Assembly: GCA_009692485.1 (NCBI GenBank) | Contig: SHZB01000019.1 | Coordinates: forward strand, 1-32,159 | Length of the DNA: 32,159 nucleotides | Direction of reading: 5' to 3' | Source: Myxococcales bacterium | GTDB taxonomy: Bacteria; Myxococcota_A; Polyangia; Polyangiales; Polyangiaceae | In this document: positions 23,255-32,088 of the stretch, piece after piece | Layout: each line of letters begins with the position of its first letter | Numbering within the stretch: the first letter of the stretch is position 1 | Notes under the pieces: generated by a model | Seen by the model: only the letters and a program-made list of their open reading frames with translations | The model's database searches: none | What the model was told of the DNA's origin: nothing | Made by a program: the position numbers and the translations under genes

Positions 23255-25051
23255 CTAGGGCGTCGCGCCTAGAGCCGTGTCGACCAGGGCGAGCCACGGG
23301 CGCTTCACCCGGAATCGGTGACGCCACGAGCGTTGCGGCGAGATCTGCATCACGCCCTCGATGGTCTGCTCGCGAACCTTCACGGCGTTGCCCGCGACCA
23401 AGGTCGGGACGCCCGTGATCGGATCGAATTCGAGCAGGATGATGCTGTGGTAGTGCGGGCGTCCGCCGGCCTTGGTGCCGTGAATGCTGACCATGTCGCC
23501 AGGCTGCAAATAGTCCGCTTTTTGCGCGAGATACTGGAAAAACTTGGTCCGCTCGCGGAACGAAATGCGCTCAGCCACCGGTAGCGCCCACACCTCGAAG
23601 AGCTCCGCGTGCTCCCTCGCGAACTTGGTGAATTGGGCGACGCTGCGACGATTACCGATGGCGAGCGTGTCCAGATCGACGCCGCCCTTCGTGCGCTCGG
23701 GATTTGGCGTGAGCTGAGGTTCTTTGCCCAGGCTTGGGTCGCTCTTCGCTGGCGTGAACCAGGTGCCCGAGGCGCGCTCCCAGGTGTCCGTGAGAAAGTC
23801 GATGCACACCTGCGGCGGCCTTGGCTTGCCGTCCTTCGTGTAGACGTCGTGGCTCTTACCCTCGTAGAGAAAGCTCTTCCAGCCGGCGAGGTACGCTCGC
23901 TTCCAGGCCGCGCGCAAAAATCCGTTTTTTTGGTCCGCCGCGGCGTCGAAGGGCAGCTCCTCTTTCACCATTTCGCGCACGACCTCCCGCACGCGACCCA
24001 TCGCCGAAACCAACAGCTCGCGCTCGGCGACGAAGCTGCTCTTCTTGGCGTGAAGCTCGGGGTTGAGCACCTCGCAGACAACCTCTGCGCGCGGCCCGTC
24101 ATGCCCGATGAGCGCGGAGACCCAGGTGTCCGGGCCATAGCGAAGCTCGGCGACGAGCTGCTTTTCCGTGAGGTGCACGACCTTCATGCGGTCGAAGGAG
24201 GTCGTGTCGGCGAGCGCGCGCAGATCGATCGCGAGCGGGTCGAGGGCAAGCTCATCGCGAGAGACAGCGACGCGATCACCGAGGAGAAGCTCGGCGGTCA
24301 TTCCGGCGTAATCCCCGTCCTGGTAGCGATAGCGCTCCGGCAAATAACGCGATTTCGCCACGCGCTCGAGCTTGAGCACCTCGACGCCGCGCTGCACGTA
24401 GAGGGTCTTCTCGGCGAAGAGCGCGGGCAGACTCAGCTGTTCGACCAACGCCAGCGCGAGCTCGACATCATCGGCCCAGAGGTAGCCCTCGCGCAGGATC
24501 GCTCGGCGACGCAGAGCCACCGATTTCGCGCGGCGCACCAGGCCGCGGACGGCGCCTAGCGGCGTGTTCTTCTTGAGCCGTTTCGCGAGCTGGTCGGTGA
24601 GCTCGCCCGGAACGCGCCGCCAGAGAAGAGCCCGACCGCGAACCCGCGCGAAGTCGAGACGCCGGCTCTCGTAGTCCGGTGCACCGGGGAGACTTGCCAT
24701 CTTCATCGCAAGGTCGCGGGTCTCGGCGCACCGTTGCCAGCTCGCCAACTGCTCCGGCGTTGGCGGCGGGACTTCCGCTTGCACGCGCGGCGCGATCGCC
24801 ACTGCGCTGTCGGCAGTGCTCGCCGTGTCTGCGCTGCTCGCCGTGTCTGCGCTGCTCGCGGTGGTTGCGCTGCTCGCCGTGCCTGCGCTGCTCGCGGTGC
24901 CTGCGCTGCTCGCCGTGCCTGCGCTGCTCGCGGTCGACTTTCCGCCGGTGCTCGCCGCGTCGCCACCCGAGCCCGTGCCACACCCCACGGCGCCGAGGAC
25001 GATCACCAGTGCCATGCGCCGCAACGCCCGAATACGCGCCGATCTCTGCAT
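23255..25051 (-). CDS. Lipoprotein with possible NlpC/P60-like (papain-fold) C-terminal domain
   Basis: About 598 residues. The N-terminus MALVIVLGAVGC ends in a lipobox Cys; a linker of six 18-bp-repeat-encoded hexapeptides (TASSAG/TASSAD) follows. The middle (130-390) is a conserved-looking globular region without a motif I know. The C-terminal 200 residues contain QVCIDFLTDTW near 420, YLQPGDMVSIHG near 530 and GRPHYHSIILLEFD near 545. A Cys at the start of a helix, a GDMV strand and a His before a strand is the layout of NlpC/P60-type papain-fold hydrolases or amidases. This is an inference from motif order only. Start choice is uncertain: ATG 25051 is used, with 25093 and 25015 possible. 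There is no clear ribosome binding site for any of the three. Confidence 0.75.
   Translation of the reverse strand: MQRSARIRALRRMALVIVLGAVGCGTGSGGDAASTGGKSTASSAGTASSAGTASSAGTASSATTASSADTASSADTASTADSAVAIAPRVQAEVPPPTPEQLASWQRCAETRDLAMKMASLPGAPDYESRRLDFARVRGRALLWRRVPGELTDQLAKRLKKNTPLGAVRGLVRRAKSVALRRRAILREGYLWADDVELALALVEQLSLPALFAEKTLYVQRGVEVLKLERVAKSRYLPERYRYQDGDYAGMTAELLLGDRVAVSRDELALDPLAIDLRALADTTSFDRMKVVHLTEKQLVAELRYGPDTWVSALIGHDGPRAEVVCEVLNPELHAKKSSFVAERELLVSAMGRVREVVREMVKEELPFDAAADQKNGFLRAAWKRAYLAGWKSFLYEGKSHDVYTKDGKPRPPQVCIDFLTDTWERASGTWFTPAKSDPSLGKEPQLTPNPERTKGGVDLDTLAIGNRRSVAQFTKFAREHAELFEVWALPVAERISFRERTKFFQYLAQKADYLQPGDMVSIHGTKAGGRPHYHSIILLEFDPITGVPTLVAGNAVKVREQTIEGVMQISPQRSWRHRFRVKRPWLALVDTALGATP
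24818..24925 (-). repeat. 18-bp in-frame tandem repeat (TASSAG) in a lipoprotein linker
   Basis: Six 18-bp units of gctcgcSgtgYctgcgct run from 24818 to 24925, differing at two or three positions, one of them with gtt in place of gcc. They encode a Thr-Ala-Ser-Ser-Ala-Gly/Asp linker directly after the lipobox. Confidence 0.93.
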
Positions 25052-25185
25052 GATCGCGGTGAACAACGAGCTGCGCCGCGAGCGGTCGGGCATGGCGGGG
25101 CGCGGGTATAGCCCGCATCCGGTCGGCGTGGGAGTACCCGCGATCGGACTGTTGCAGTCGAGCAATTCTGACCTTCGCTCTGACG

Positions 25186-25677
25186 CTACTCGAGGGTGAC
25201 GTCGGCCTTGTCGGCGAGCGCGTCGGACAGCATGTCGTGCATGCCCATGGCCAGGTTTTCGGGCAGGGCATCGATCGCGAACAGCTGCGCCTCGCAGATC
25301 TCGACGAGGTTCTTCGGGCCGCGCACCGGCTCCTTCACCACCGCCAAGACGCACACCGTGACGGCGTGGAAACGCGGGTCGCGATCCGGCCGAGAGTAGA
25401 CGCCCGTCACCCGCCCGATGCTCTCGAAAGTGGCGCCGGTCTCTTCTTCGACTTCACGCGGAAGCGCACGCGACAAAAGCTCGCCCCACTCGAGCGTGCC
25501 ACCGGGCAGCGCCCATGTGCCAGTGTCGCCGCGCCGCACGAGCAGCACGCGACCATCCATCGTGCGCGCAACCGCGGCGATGCCGACCACGGGGCGCCGG
25601 AGCAAATGCCGCGCGATCTCTTTGAGCACGCCGAGGGCTCCCTTCGGCAGCCAAGCGAGCGGGGCAAAGGACGGCAT
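25186..25677 (-). CDS. NUDIX hydrolase
   Basis: A 163-residue protein with a perfect Nudix box at residues 60-82: G-x5-E-x7-REVEEETGA, matching GX5EX7REUXEEXGU. It hydrolyses a nucleoside diphosphate linked to another moiety and needs Mg2+. The preceding VGIAAVARTMDGRVLLVRRGDTGTWALPGG is the usual first strand-turn region. After the box come TGVYSRPDRDPRFHAVTVCVLAVV and an acidic C-terminal helix. The substrate cannot be read from sequence. Start ATG 25677 follows the ElbB stop by 17 bp, so the two probably share a transcript. A longer upstream frame would overlap elbB and is not used. Confidence 0.92.
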   Translation of the reverse strand: MPSFAPLAWLPKGALGVLKEIARHLLRRPVVGIAAVARTMDGRVLLVRRGDTGTWALPGGTLEWGELLSRALPREVEEETGATFESIGRVTGVYSRPDRDPRFHAVTVCVLAVVKEPVRGPKNLVEICEAQLFAIDALPENLAMGMHDMLSDALADKADVTLE

Positions 25678-25694
25678 CCGCACTGTGATGCTGC

Positions 25695-26354
25695 TCAGAG
25701 CCAGCTCATCAGCTTGGTCACGAGTTTGTCGATGCCGGCGCCTACTTCGGCCGGTCCTTTGGCGAGCATGTAGCAAGGCGTGCTCAAGACTTTGTTCTCT
25801 TCGTCGATGGCGATGTCGGTCGCCATCCGAGCGACGTGGCGCGCGCCGAGCGTCTCGAGCGCGTCCTTCGTGCTCGGGTCGTCACCGATCGTGAGCGTCA
25901 CGTGATGGTCCGCACCGAGCACGCGGGCGAGCACCATCGGCGCGATGCACAGCGCCGCGATCGGTTTCTTCTGCGCGTGCAGCTCGCGAATGAGCCGTGC
26001 CGCGCCATCATCGACGGAGCAATCCACGCCCTCCTGCGCGAAGGTCACGACGTTCTTCGCCGCGCCGAATCCGCCCGGGATCACCAGCGCATCCAGCTCG
26101 CTCGCCGTCACGGTCGCGACGTCGCGGATGTTGCCGCGGCTGATGCGCGCCGACTCGACCAGCACGTTGCGTTCGCCCGCCATCGGCTTGCCCGTGACGT
26201 GATCGATCACGTCCGCCTGCAATTTATCGGGCGCCATCGCCACGATCTCCGCGCCCGCCTTGTCGAGAAAATACAAGGACAGCGTCGCCTCGTGGACCTC
26301 GGCCCCATCGCGGTGTCCACAGCCGGCCAGCAATACTCCTACGCGCTTGCCCAT
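25695..26354 (-). CDS. elbB: ElbB, DJ-1/PfpI-superfamily glyoxalase-like protein
   Basis: A 219-residue protein clearly of the ElbB (SCRP-27A, formerly linked to isoprenoid synthesis) family: GVLLAGCGHRDGAEVHEA at 6-23, FAPDK-equivalent MAPDKLQADVIDHVTG, RNVLVESARISRGNI, then LVIPGGFGAAKN at 90-101, and the nucleophile Cys136 in ALCIAPMVL. E. coli ElbB is reported to have weak glyoxalase activity. The start at 26354 has AGGGAG 6 nt upstream. The gene is divergent from the dehydratase gene, 52 bp away, and is followed by the NUDIX gene. Confidence 0.93.
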   Translation of the reverse strand: MGKRVGVLLAGCGHRDGAEVHEATLSLYFLDKAGAEIVAMAPDKLQADVIDHVTGKPMAGERNVLVESARISRGNIRDVATVTASELDALVIPGGFGAAKNVVTFAQEGVDCSVDDGAARLIRELHAQKKPIAALCIAPMVLARVLGADHHVTLTIGDDPSTKDALETLGARHVARMATDIAIDEENKVLSTPCYMLAKGPAEVGAGIDKLVTKLMSWL

Positions 26355-26368
26355 CGAGAACTCCCTCT

Positions 26369-26397
26369 TTGCCCTGACGTCGCGGGCGCAATATAGC
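26369..26397 (+). promoter_or_regulatory. Sigma70-like promoter giving a near-leaderless dehydratase mRNA
   Basis: TTGCCC at 26369-26374, a 17-bp spacer and TATAGC at 26392-26397 fit a housekeeping promoter at 4 of 6 positions in each box. The expected transcription start is at about 26404, only a few bases before the GTG at 26407, and no Shine-Dalgarno sequence precedes that GTG. Confidence 0.35.
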
Positions 26398-26406
26398 CAA
26401 AACACG

Positions 26407-27444
<1,038 letters not shown>

Positions 27445-27461
27445 GTACAGTCGAAGGCTCC

Positions 27462-28793
27462 ATGACCCCACTCATTGCGCTTGCGTCCGCCGCCGCCGAC
27501 GCCGCCGACGCCACCGCCACCGCTGCGACCTCGAGCGCCTACGTCGTCCTCATCGCCTCGCTCTCCATCGCCTTGGTCGTCTCGGCGGTCTGCTCGGTGT
27601 CCGAGTCGGTGATCCTGAGCGTGAGCCGTGGCCAGGTCGAGCGCATGGCGCAGAGCGGGAGCCGCGCCGGCCGCATCCTCAAGCGCTGGAAGCAGCACGA
27701 CATCGAGGCACCGATCGCGGCGGTCCTCACGCTCAACACCTTCGCGCACACCGTCGGCGCGACCTTCGCGGGCTCCGCCTATCAAGAAATCTACCAGGGC
27801 AGCATCGCCGCCTTCTCGATCATCTTCACGCTGGTCGTGCTCATCTTCACCGAGATCATCCCGAAGTCGCTGGGAGTCGCACAGGCAGATCGACTGGCCG
27901 CGCCGATCACCATGATGCTCGCGTCGGTGACGTGGCTGCTCCACTACCCGCTCCTGTGCACGAGCTGGTTCGCGCGCCTGTTCGTGCCAGAGAGCCGCCA
28001 GCCCGTCACCTCCGTCGAAGAGATCCGCTTGCTCGCGGCCATCGGCAAACGCGAGGGCGATCTCGGGCCGCGCTTCGCCGAGTTCATCGAGGGGATCACG
28101 AGCCTGCGCGAGCTCACCGCGCGCGACGTGATGGTGCCGCGCTCGCTCATCGTATTTTTGTCGGGCGCTCGCACGAACGAGGCAAACCTCGAGGTCATGC
28201 GCGAGTCCGAGCACAGCCGCTATCTGTTCACACCCACCGGCGAGCTCGACGACGTCAACGGCGTCATCATCGCGAAGGACCTGCTCTTCGCAGAGAACGG
28301 CACGGCCGCGAACCTCGCCGAGCTCAAGCATCCGCTCCTGGTCATGCCCGAGAGCAAGACCCTCGACGAGGCGCTCCGCATGTTTCAAGAGCAGCGCCGG
28401 CACCTCGCGGTCGTCGTCGATGAGTATGGCGGCACGCAGGGCGTCATCACGCTCGAGGATGTCCTCGAAGAGATCGTCGGTGAGATCGAGGACGAGAGCG
28501 ATCGCATCGAGCGCATGGTCATCAAACGCAAGGACGGGAGCTATCTGTGTCGCGGCCGCGCCGAGATGCGAAAGCTCTTTCGGGTGCTCGAGCGCGACGA
28601 GAAAGTGGAGGCGATCACGCTGGCGGGCTTCTGCTCCGACGAGCTTCGCCGCGTGCCCGTGGCCGGCGACACCTTCGTATGGAAGAAGCTGCGCTTCCGG
28701 GTGACCAAGGCCACACGCCGCCGCGCCGAGCGTCTCGAAGTAGAGTTCGTTCCAACCTCGGAACGGCCCCCCGGCTCGCTTCCGCCGCGCTGA
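27462..28793 (+). CDS. CNNM/CorC-type transporter-associated protein (DUF21-CBS-CorC_HlyC)
   Basis: A 443-residue membrane protein. Residues 22-190 form the DUF21 membrane domain, with helices such as SAYVVLIASLSIALVVSAVCSVSESVIL and IAAFSIIFTLVVLIFTEIIPKSLG; the ExxxPK-type motif is present. Two CBS motifs follow at about 225-345, with RELTARDVMVPRSLIV and HLAVVVDEYGGTQGVITLEDVLEEIVGEIEDE. A C-terminal CorC_HlyC domain comes last, from about 360. Family members export Mg2+ or Co2+ or modulate such transport. ATG 27462 has GAAGG 5 nt upstream; GTG 27441 overlaps the dehydratase stop and is an alternative. The N-terminal Ala/Asp/Thr stretch is low complexity. Confidence 0.93.
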   Translation: MTPLIALASAAADAADATATAATSSAYVVLIASLSIALVVSAVCSVSESVILSVSRGQVERMAQSGSRAGRILKRWKQHDIEAPIAAVLTLNTFAHTVGATFAGSAYQEIYQGSIAAFSIIFTLVVLIFTEIIPKSLGVAQADRLAAPITMMLASVTWLLHYPLLCTSWFARLFVPESRQPVTSVEEIRLLAAIGKREGDLGPRFAEFIEGITSLRELTARDVMVPRSLIVFLSGARTNEANLEVMRESEHSRYLFTPTGELDDVNGVIIAKDLLFAENGTAANLAELKHPLLVMPESKTLDEALRMFQEQRRHLAVVVDEYGGTQGVITLEDVLEEIVGEIEDESDRIERMVIKRKDGSYLCRGRAEMRKLFRVLERDEKVEAITLAGFCSDELRRVPVAGDTFVWKKLRFRVTKATRRRAERLEVEFVPTSERPPGSLPPR

Positions 28794-28855
28794 GCCGAAT
28801 CGCTCGATCGCCATGAATTCCGGCCTTCGGCGCATGCCGGCCTGCGGCGCGCCGG

Positions 28856-28920
28856 CCCGAAGCAGGGCTTGGGCATCCATCCCGAAGCAGGGCTCGGGTA
28901 GTACCAGGGGTAGTACCAGG
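28856..28920. repeat. Intergenic direct repeats between convergent genes
   Basis: cccgaagcagggcttggg (28856-28873) and cccgaagcagggctcggg (28881-28898) differ at one base. ggtagtaccagg occurs twice in tandem at 28897-28908 and 28909-28920. Upstream, gccggc at 28836-28841 and 28851-28856 could form a GC-rich hairpin. This gap separates the 3' ends of the CNNM and DUF2203 genes. Confidence 0.8.
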
Positions 28921-28921
28921 T

Positions 28922-29440
28922 TCAGTTGAGCGAGCGGGCGCGCACCGCGGCGAGCGGCTTGCGCGAAGCGAGCCCAGCGTCCAGCTCGTGGTAGTGCTCG
29001 ATCGACGTCTCGGGGTGCTTCCAGCAAAGGCACACGAGCCGCGCATCGACGAGGCCGTAGAAATCGACGAGGCCGATCCGGGGGTCCTTGACGACCGCCC
29101 CAAGCTCTTCGACAAGGCTCCACTCACGTCGAATGGCTTGCACCCTGCTCGCGATTTCGCGCTTCAGCTGCTGCACTTCCGCGGAGTCGCCCGCGCGCAC
29201 GGTGACGTCCACCGCGTGACCGCCAGAAGGATGAGCGGGTGAGCCCACGCGGCGGCCGGAGCGCTCATCTTCAGCACGTCGCACACGGCTTTGCAGCTCG
29301 CCGACCATGGCCTGCACGCGGCCATTTTTCGCAAGAATCTCGGAGACGCGGCGATGGAGCTCAGGCACGAGCGCATTCGCCTGCTCGATGCTGAGCACCC
29401 GAAACCCCGCGCGGTCGTTCGGCACCATCACCAGATCCAT
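28922..29440 (-). CDS. DUF2203 family protein
   Basis: A 172-residue cytoplasmic protein. It starts with FRVLSIEQANALVPELHRRVSEIL near residue 12, continues with a heptad-rich helix, and ends with the diagnostic block LGAVVKDPRIGLVDFYGLVDARLVCLCWKHPETSIEHYHELDAGLASRKPL. These match the DUF2203 profile (LVDF, CLCW, YHELDAG). Between them is a basic, Gly/Pro-rich insert (RRVGSPAHPSGG, residues 63-80) that is longer than usual for the family, as far as I can judge. No biochemical role is known. Two starts compete: ATG 29440 and ATG 29428. Confidence 0.85.
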   Translation of the reverse strand: MDLVMVPNDRAGFRVLSIEQANALVPELHRRVSEILAKNGRVQAMVGELQSRVRRAEDERSGRRVGSPAHPSGGHAVDVTVRAGDSAEVQQLKREIASRVQAIRREWSLVEELGAVVKDPRIGLVDFYGLVDARLVCLCWKHPETSIEHYHELDAGLASRKPLAAVRARSLN

Positions 29441-29579
29441 GACGGCGCAGGCGCGTGGCGTCAAGCGATCAGGGCGTCGTTGGGCTCGGCGCTTTTGACG
29501 CAAGCGGCTAGTGCGGAGATTCGTTAGAATCGACGGGCGAGCAACAGCATTTGGCCGAGTCAATATCATTGGAAATCGA

Positions 29580-29623
29580 GGGTAATTCGCTGCTCGCGCC
29601 AAATCGGTGGCAGCGAATTACCC
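29580..29623. promoter_or_regulatory. Perfect 14-bp inverted repeat between divergent genes
   Basis: gggtaattcgctgc (29580-29593) and gcagcgaattaccc (29610-29623) are exact reverse complements separated by 16 bp. The element sits in the 217-bp divergent region between DUF2203 and the MscS gene. It could be a hairpin in either leader or a dyad operator; there is no T-tract on either side, so a terminator is unlikely. Confidence 0.7.
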
Positions 29624-29657
29624 GTCGTTTCAATGGACTCGGTGCACTAGGTTCTCT

Positions 29658-31196
29658 ATGGGCCTTGCCGTGACCTCGAGGCGCGTCGTTTCATGGCTGC
29701 TCGCGCTCGCGTTGTCTTGCGCGGCTTCGCTTGCGGCGGCCAAGAGCATCCCGAGCTGCAAGACGCCGCGAATCACCGCCGACTCCGTTTTTAATTGGCA
29801 GTTAGGGCAACAGCAGAGCCTCACGAACGCCGCGAAGTGCTTCGAGCGAACGGCACGGACGCAGCGCCAGCTCGAAGAGGCCGCGCGCCGCATGAAGGTC
29901 GTGTTCGACGCGGAGGGCGCGCAGATCGACTTCGATGCGCTCTCCGACGATCCCGAGTTTCTCGACGACGATCGCAACCCCCGCCTCGTGCCGCACGCGC
30001 GCTTGCCCGACGTGCTGCTCGAGCGGAAGGATGGCCGGTGGCTCTGGACGCGAGCGTCGCTCGATGCGCTCGAGCGCCACTACGCGCGCAAGCTTGGCTG
30101 GCTCGACCGCGTGATCGATCGCATGCCGGCGCCGCTCCGATTCGAGATCGCGGAGGTCGCGCTATGGCAAATCCTCGCGCTTGGCCTCCTCGTCTTTGCC
30201 GGCGTCGTCGTCAGCCACTTGTTGCGCTCGCTCGTGAAGCGCCGCATGCGCCGACTCACGCGAAAGGGCGGAGAGCCCTGGCTCGTCGAGCTCGTCGATG
30301 CCAGCTCCGCCCCGGCCGCGTTGCTCGGCGCCGCGCTCGTCCTGCGGCTCGGTTATCCGCAGCTACGGCTGCCGGTCGAGCTCTCCGCAACCTTGCACGC
30401 GACGGCTTACACGCTCACGTCGCTCGCCCTCTTCTGGGCTGCGTATCGCGCCTCCGACGTCATGGCAGCCGGCCTCGCCGCGAGCCCCGAACGCGCCGAC
30501 GCGAGGCTCGACGCAGCACTCATCCCGGTCCTCCGAAAGTCTGCGAAGGGCGCGGTCATCACCATCGGCTTCGTCGTGTTCCTCAAGAGCATCGACTTCG
30601 ACGTCACGGCGTTGCTCGCGAGCCTCAGCATCGGCACGCTCGCGTTCGGCCTCGCCGCGAAGGACACGCTCGCGAACTTCTTCGGCAGCCTCAGCATCTT
30701 CGTCGATGCGCCGTTCGCGATCGGCGACTACATCCACGTCGACGGCACCGAGGGCACGGTGGAGGAGGTGGGGTTTCGTTCCACGCGGCTCCGTACCCCC
30801 CAACGCTCGCTCATCGTCATCCCGAACGCGAAGCTCGCGGACTCGAAGATCGACAACTGGGGAGCGCGCCGTTCGCGTCGCTGCAAGCTGGTCCTCGGGC
30901 TGCGCTACGACACGACGCCGGCCGAGCTCGAGGCATTTACGGAGGGCGTGCGAGCCATCTTGGCCGCGAGCGCGAGGGTTGACGACGCGGACCAAGAGGT
31001 GTTTCTCACCGAGCTCGGCGCACAAGCGTGGAATGTCACCGCGACATTCTTCATTCATTGCAAAGAACAGGCTGACGAGGCTGAAGAGCGCCATCAACTT
31101 CTGCTGGCGATCCTGAATTGTGCAAGCACGCTCGGCGTCGCGTTGGCGCATCCGCGTGAGACGCCGCAGCCCGAAACGAAGCCGCGAGCTGGATGA
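29658..31196 (+). CDS. MscS-family mechanosensitive channel
   Basis: A 512-residue channel. Residues 1-33 are a cleavable-looking signal (VVSWLLALALSCAASLAAA). Residues 34-150 form a periplasmic N-domain with two Cys (IPSCKTPR, AAKCFER). Transmembrane helices follow near 165-185, 215-240 and 250-275. The pore helix and gate are in LLASLSIGTLAFGLAAKDTLANFFGSLSIFVDAPFAIGDYI at about 318-358, the MscS signature. VDGTEGTVEEVGFRSTRLRT and IPNAKLADSKIDNW define the beta domain. It should open under membrane tension and release solutes in hypo-osmotic shock. ATG 29658 is used because it gives the signal peptide. The stop overlaps the TrmO start (ATGA). Confidence 0.93.
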   Translation: MGLAVTSRRVVSWLLALALSCAASLAAAKSIPSCKTPRITADSVFNWQLGQQQSLTNAAKCFERTARTQRQLEEAARRMKVVFDAEGAQIDFDALSDDPEFLDDDRNPRLVPHARLPDVLLERKDGRWLWTRASLDALERHYARKLGWLDRVIDRMPAPLRFEIAEVALWQILALGLLVFAGVVVSHLLRSLVKRRMRRLTRKGGEPWLVELVDASSAPAALLGAALVLRLGYPQLRLPVELSATLHATAYTLTSLALFWAAYRASDVMAAGLAASPERADARLDAALIPVLRKSAKGAVITIGFVVFLKSIDFDVTALLASLSIGTLAFGLAAKDTLANFFGSLSIFVDAPFAIGDYIHVDGTEGTVEEVGFRSTRLRTPQRSLIVIPNAKLADSKIDNWGARRSRRCKLVLGLRYDTTPAELEAFTEGVRAILAASARVDDADQEVFLTELGAQAWNVTATFFIHCKEQADEAEERHQLLLAILNCASTLGVALAHPRETPQPETKPRAG

Positions 31197-32059
31197 GCAC
31201 GCCGCTCGTCGTGACGCCCATCGGGGTCGTACGCACGCCCTTTCATGAGAAGGCCGCGGCGCCGCGACAGCCGACGGTCGAGCGCGATGCTCCCGGCACC
31301 ATCGAGCTCTTCGCCGGCCGCGACCTCGAGGATGCCGTCGCCGATCTCGCTAGTTGGGCTCACGTCTGGGTCCTGTTCTGGTTCGACCGCGCCGAGGGCT
31401 GGCGTCCCAAGGTGCAACCACCACGCAGCACACAAAAACGCGGAGTGCTCGCCACCCGCTCCCCGCACCGGCCAAACCCCATTGGCCTCAGCGTCGTGAG
31501 GCTCGAAGCCGTAGAAGGTCTCACCTTACGCGTACGCGGAGTCGACATGCTCGACGGCACGCCGGTCCTCGATATCAAGCCCTACGTGCCTTATGCCGAT
31601 ATCGTCCTCGACGCGGGCTCGGGCTGGCTCGACCCCAAGGACTTTGGCGATCCGCTCGCCAACTATGTCATCGCCTGGACACCGCTCGCGCAGCAGCAGG
31701 CCGCATGGATCACGCGCGCCACCGGCTTGCCGCTCGCGAGCCGGGTGGACTCGACCCTCGCGCTCGGCCCCACACCGCACGCCTACCGGCGCATCCGTCA
31801 GACCGCCGATGGCAGCATGCTTGCGGTCAAAGACTGGCGAATTGCGTTTGCCGCCACGGGCCGCACCATCACGATTCTCCGCATCAAAAGCGGCTACCGC
31901 CCCCGCGAGCTCGCCACTTCGGACACTCCAATCGTCGCGCTCCACCGCCAATTTCAGACCGTCGAATGGGGAGTCGACAATCCGTTGCCGCCGACATCCG
32001 TTGCCGTCGACAATCCGTTGCCGCCGACCTTGACGGTGCCGGCGCGCGAAGGTAGCTGA
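31193..32059 (+). CDS. trmO: TrmO-like tRNA t6A37 N6-methyltransferase with repeat tail
   Basis: A 288-residue protein of the TsaA/TrmO family. These SAM-dependent single-barrel enzymes methylate N6-threonylcarbamoyladenosine at position 37 of certain tRNAs. Marks of the family are PIGVVRTPFHEK at 9-20, WAHVWVLFWFDRAEGW near 55-70, the signature LATRSPHRPNPIGLSVVRLE at about 86-105, and DMLDGTPVLDIKPYVPYAD near 118-136. The C-terminal TrmO-C-like domain follows to about 255, then a tail with VDNPLPPTSVAVDNPLPPT from a 33-bp DNA duplication. It is translationally coupled to the MscS gene (4-bp overlap). The pairing of the two has no evident functional reason. Confidence 0.92.
   Translation: MSTPLVVTPIGVVRTPFHEKAAAPRQPTVERDAPGTIELFAGRDLEDAVADLASWAHVWVLFWFDRAEGWRPKVQPPRSTQKRGVLATRSPHRPNPIGLSVVRLEAVEGLTLRVRGVDMLDGTPVLDIKPYVPYADIVLDAGSGWLDPKDFGDPLANYVIAWTPLAQQQAAWITRATGLPLASRVDSTLALGPTPHAYRRIRQTADGSMLAVKDWRIAFAATGRTITILRIKSGYRPRELATSDTPIVALHRQFQTVEWGVDNPLPPTSVAVDNPLPPTLTVPAREGS
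31973..32029 (+). repeat. 33-bp in-frame duplication in the TrmO tail
   Basis: A 24-bp core beginning gtcgacaatccgttgccgcc occurs at 31973-31996 and 32006-32029, with tccgttgcc between them echoing the core. It encodes VDNPLPPT twice at the end of TrmO. Confidence 0.9.
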
Positions 32060-32088
32060 ACGCGGCAAAGGGACATTCGCCGACCCCG

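Noticed and set aside
28836-28856. Rho-independent terminator between the convergent CNNM and DUF2203 genes
   Set aside because: A short GC hairpin is possible, but the two arms are the self-complementary gccggc and no T-tract follows on either strand.
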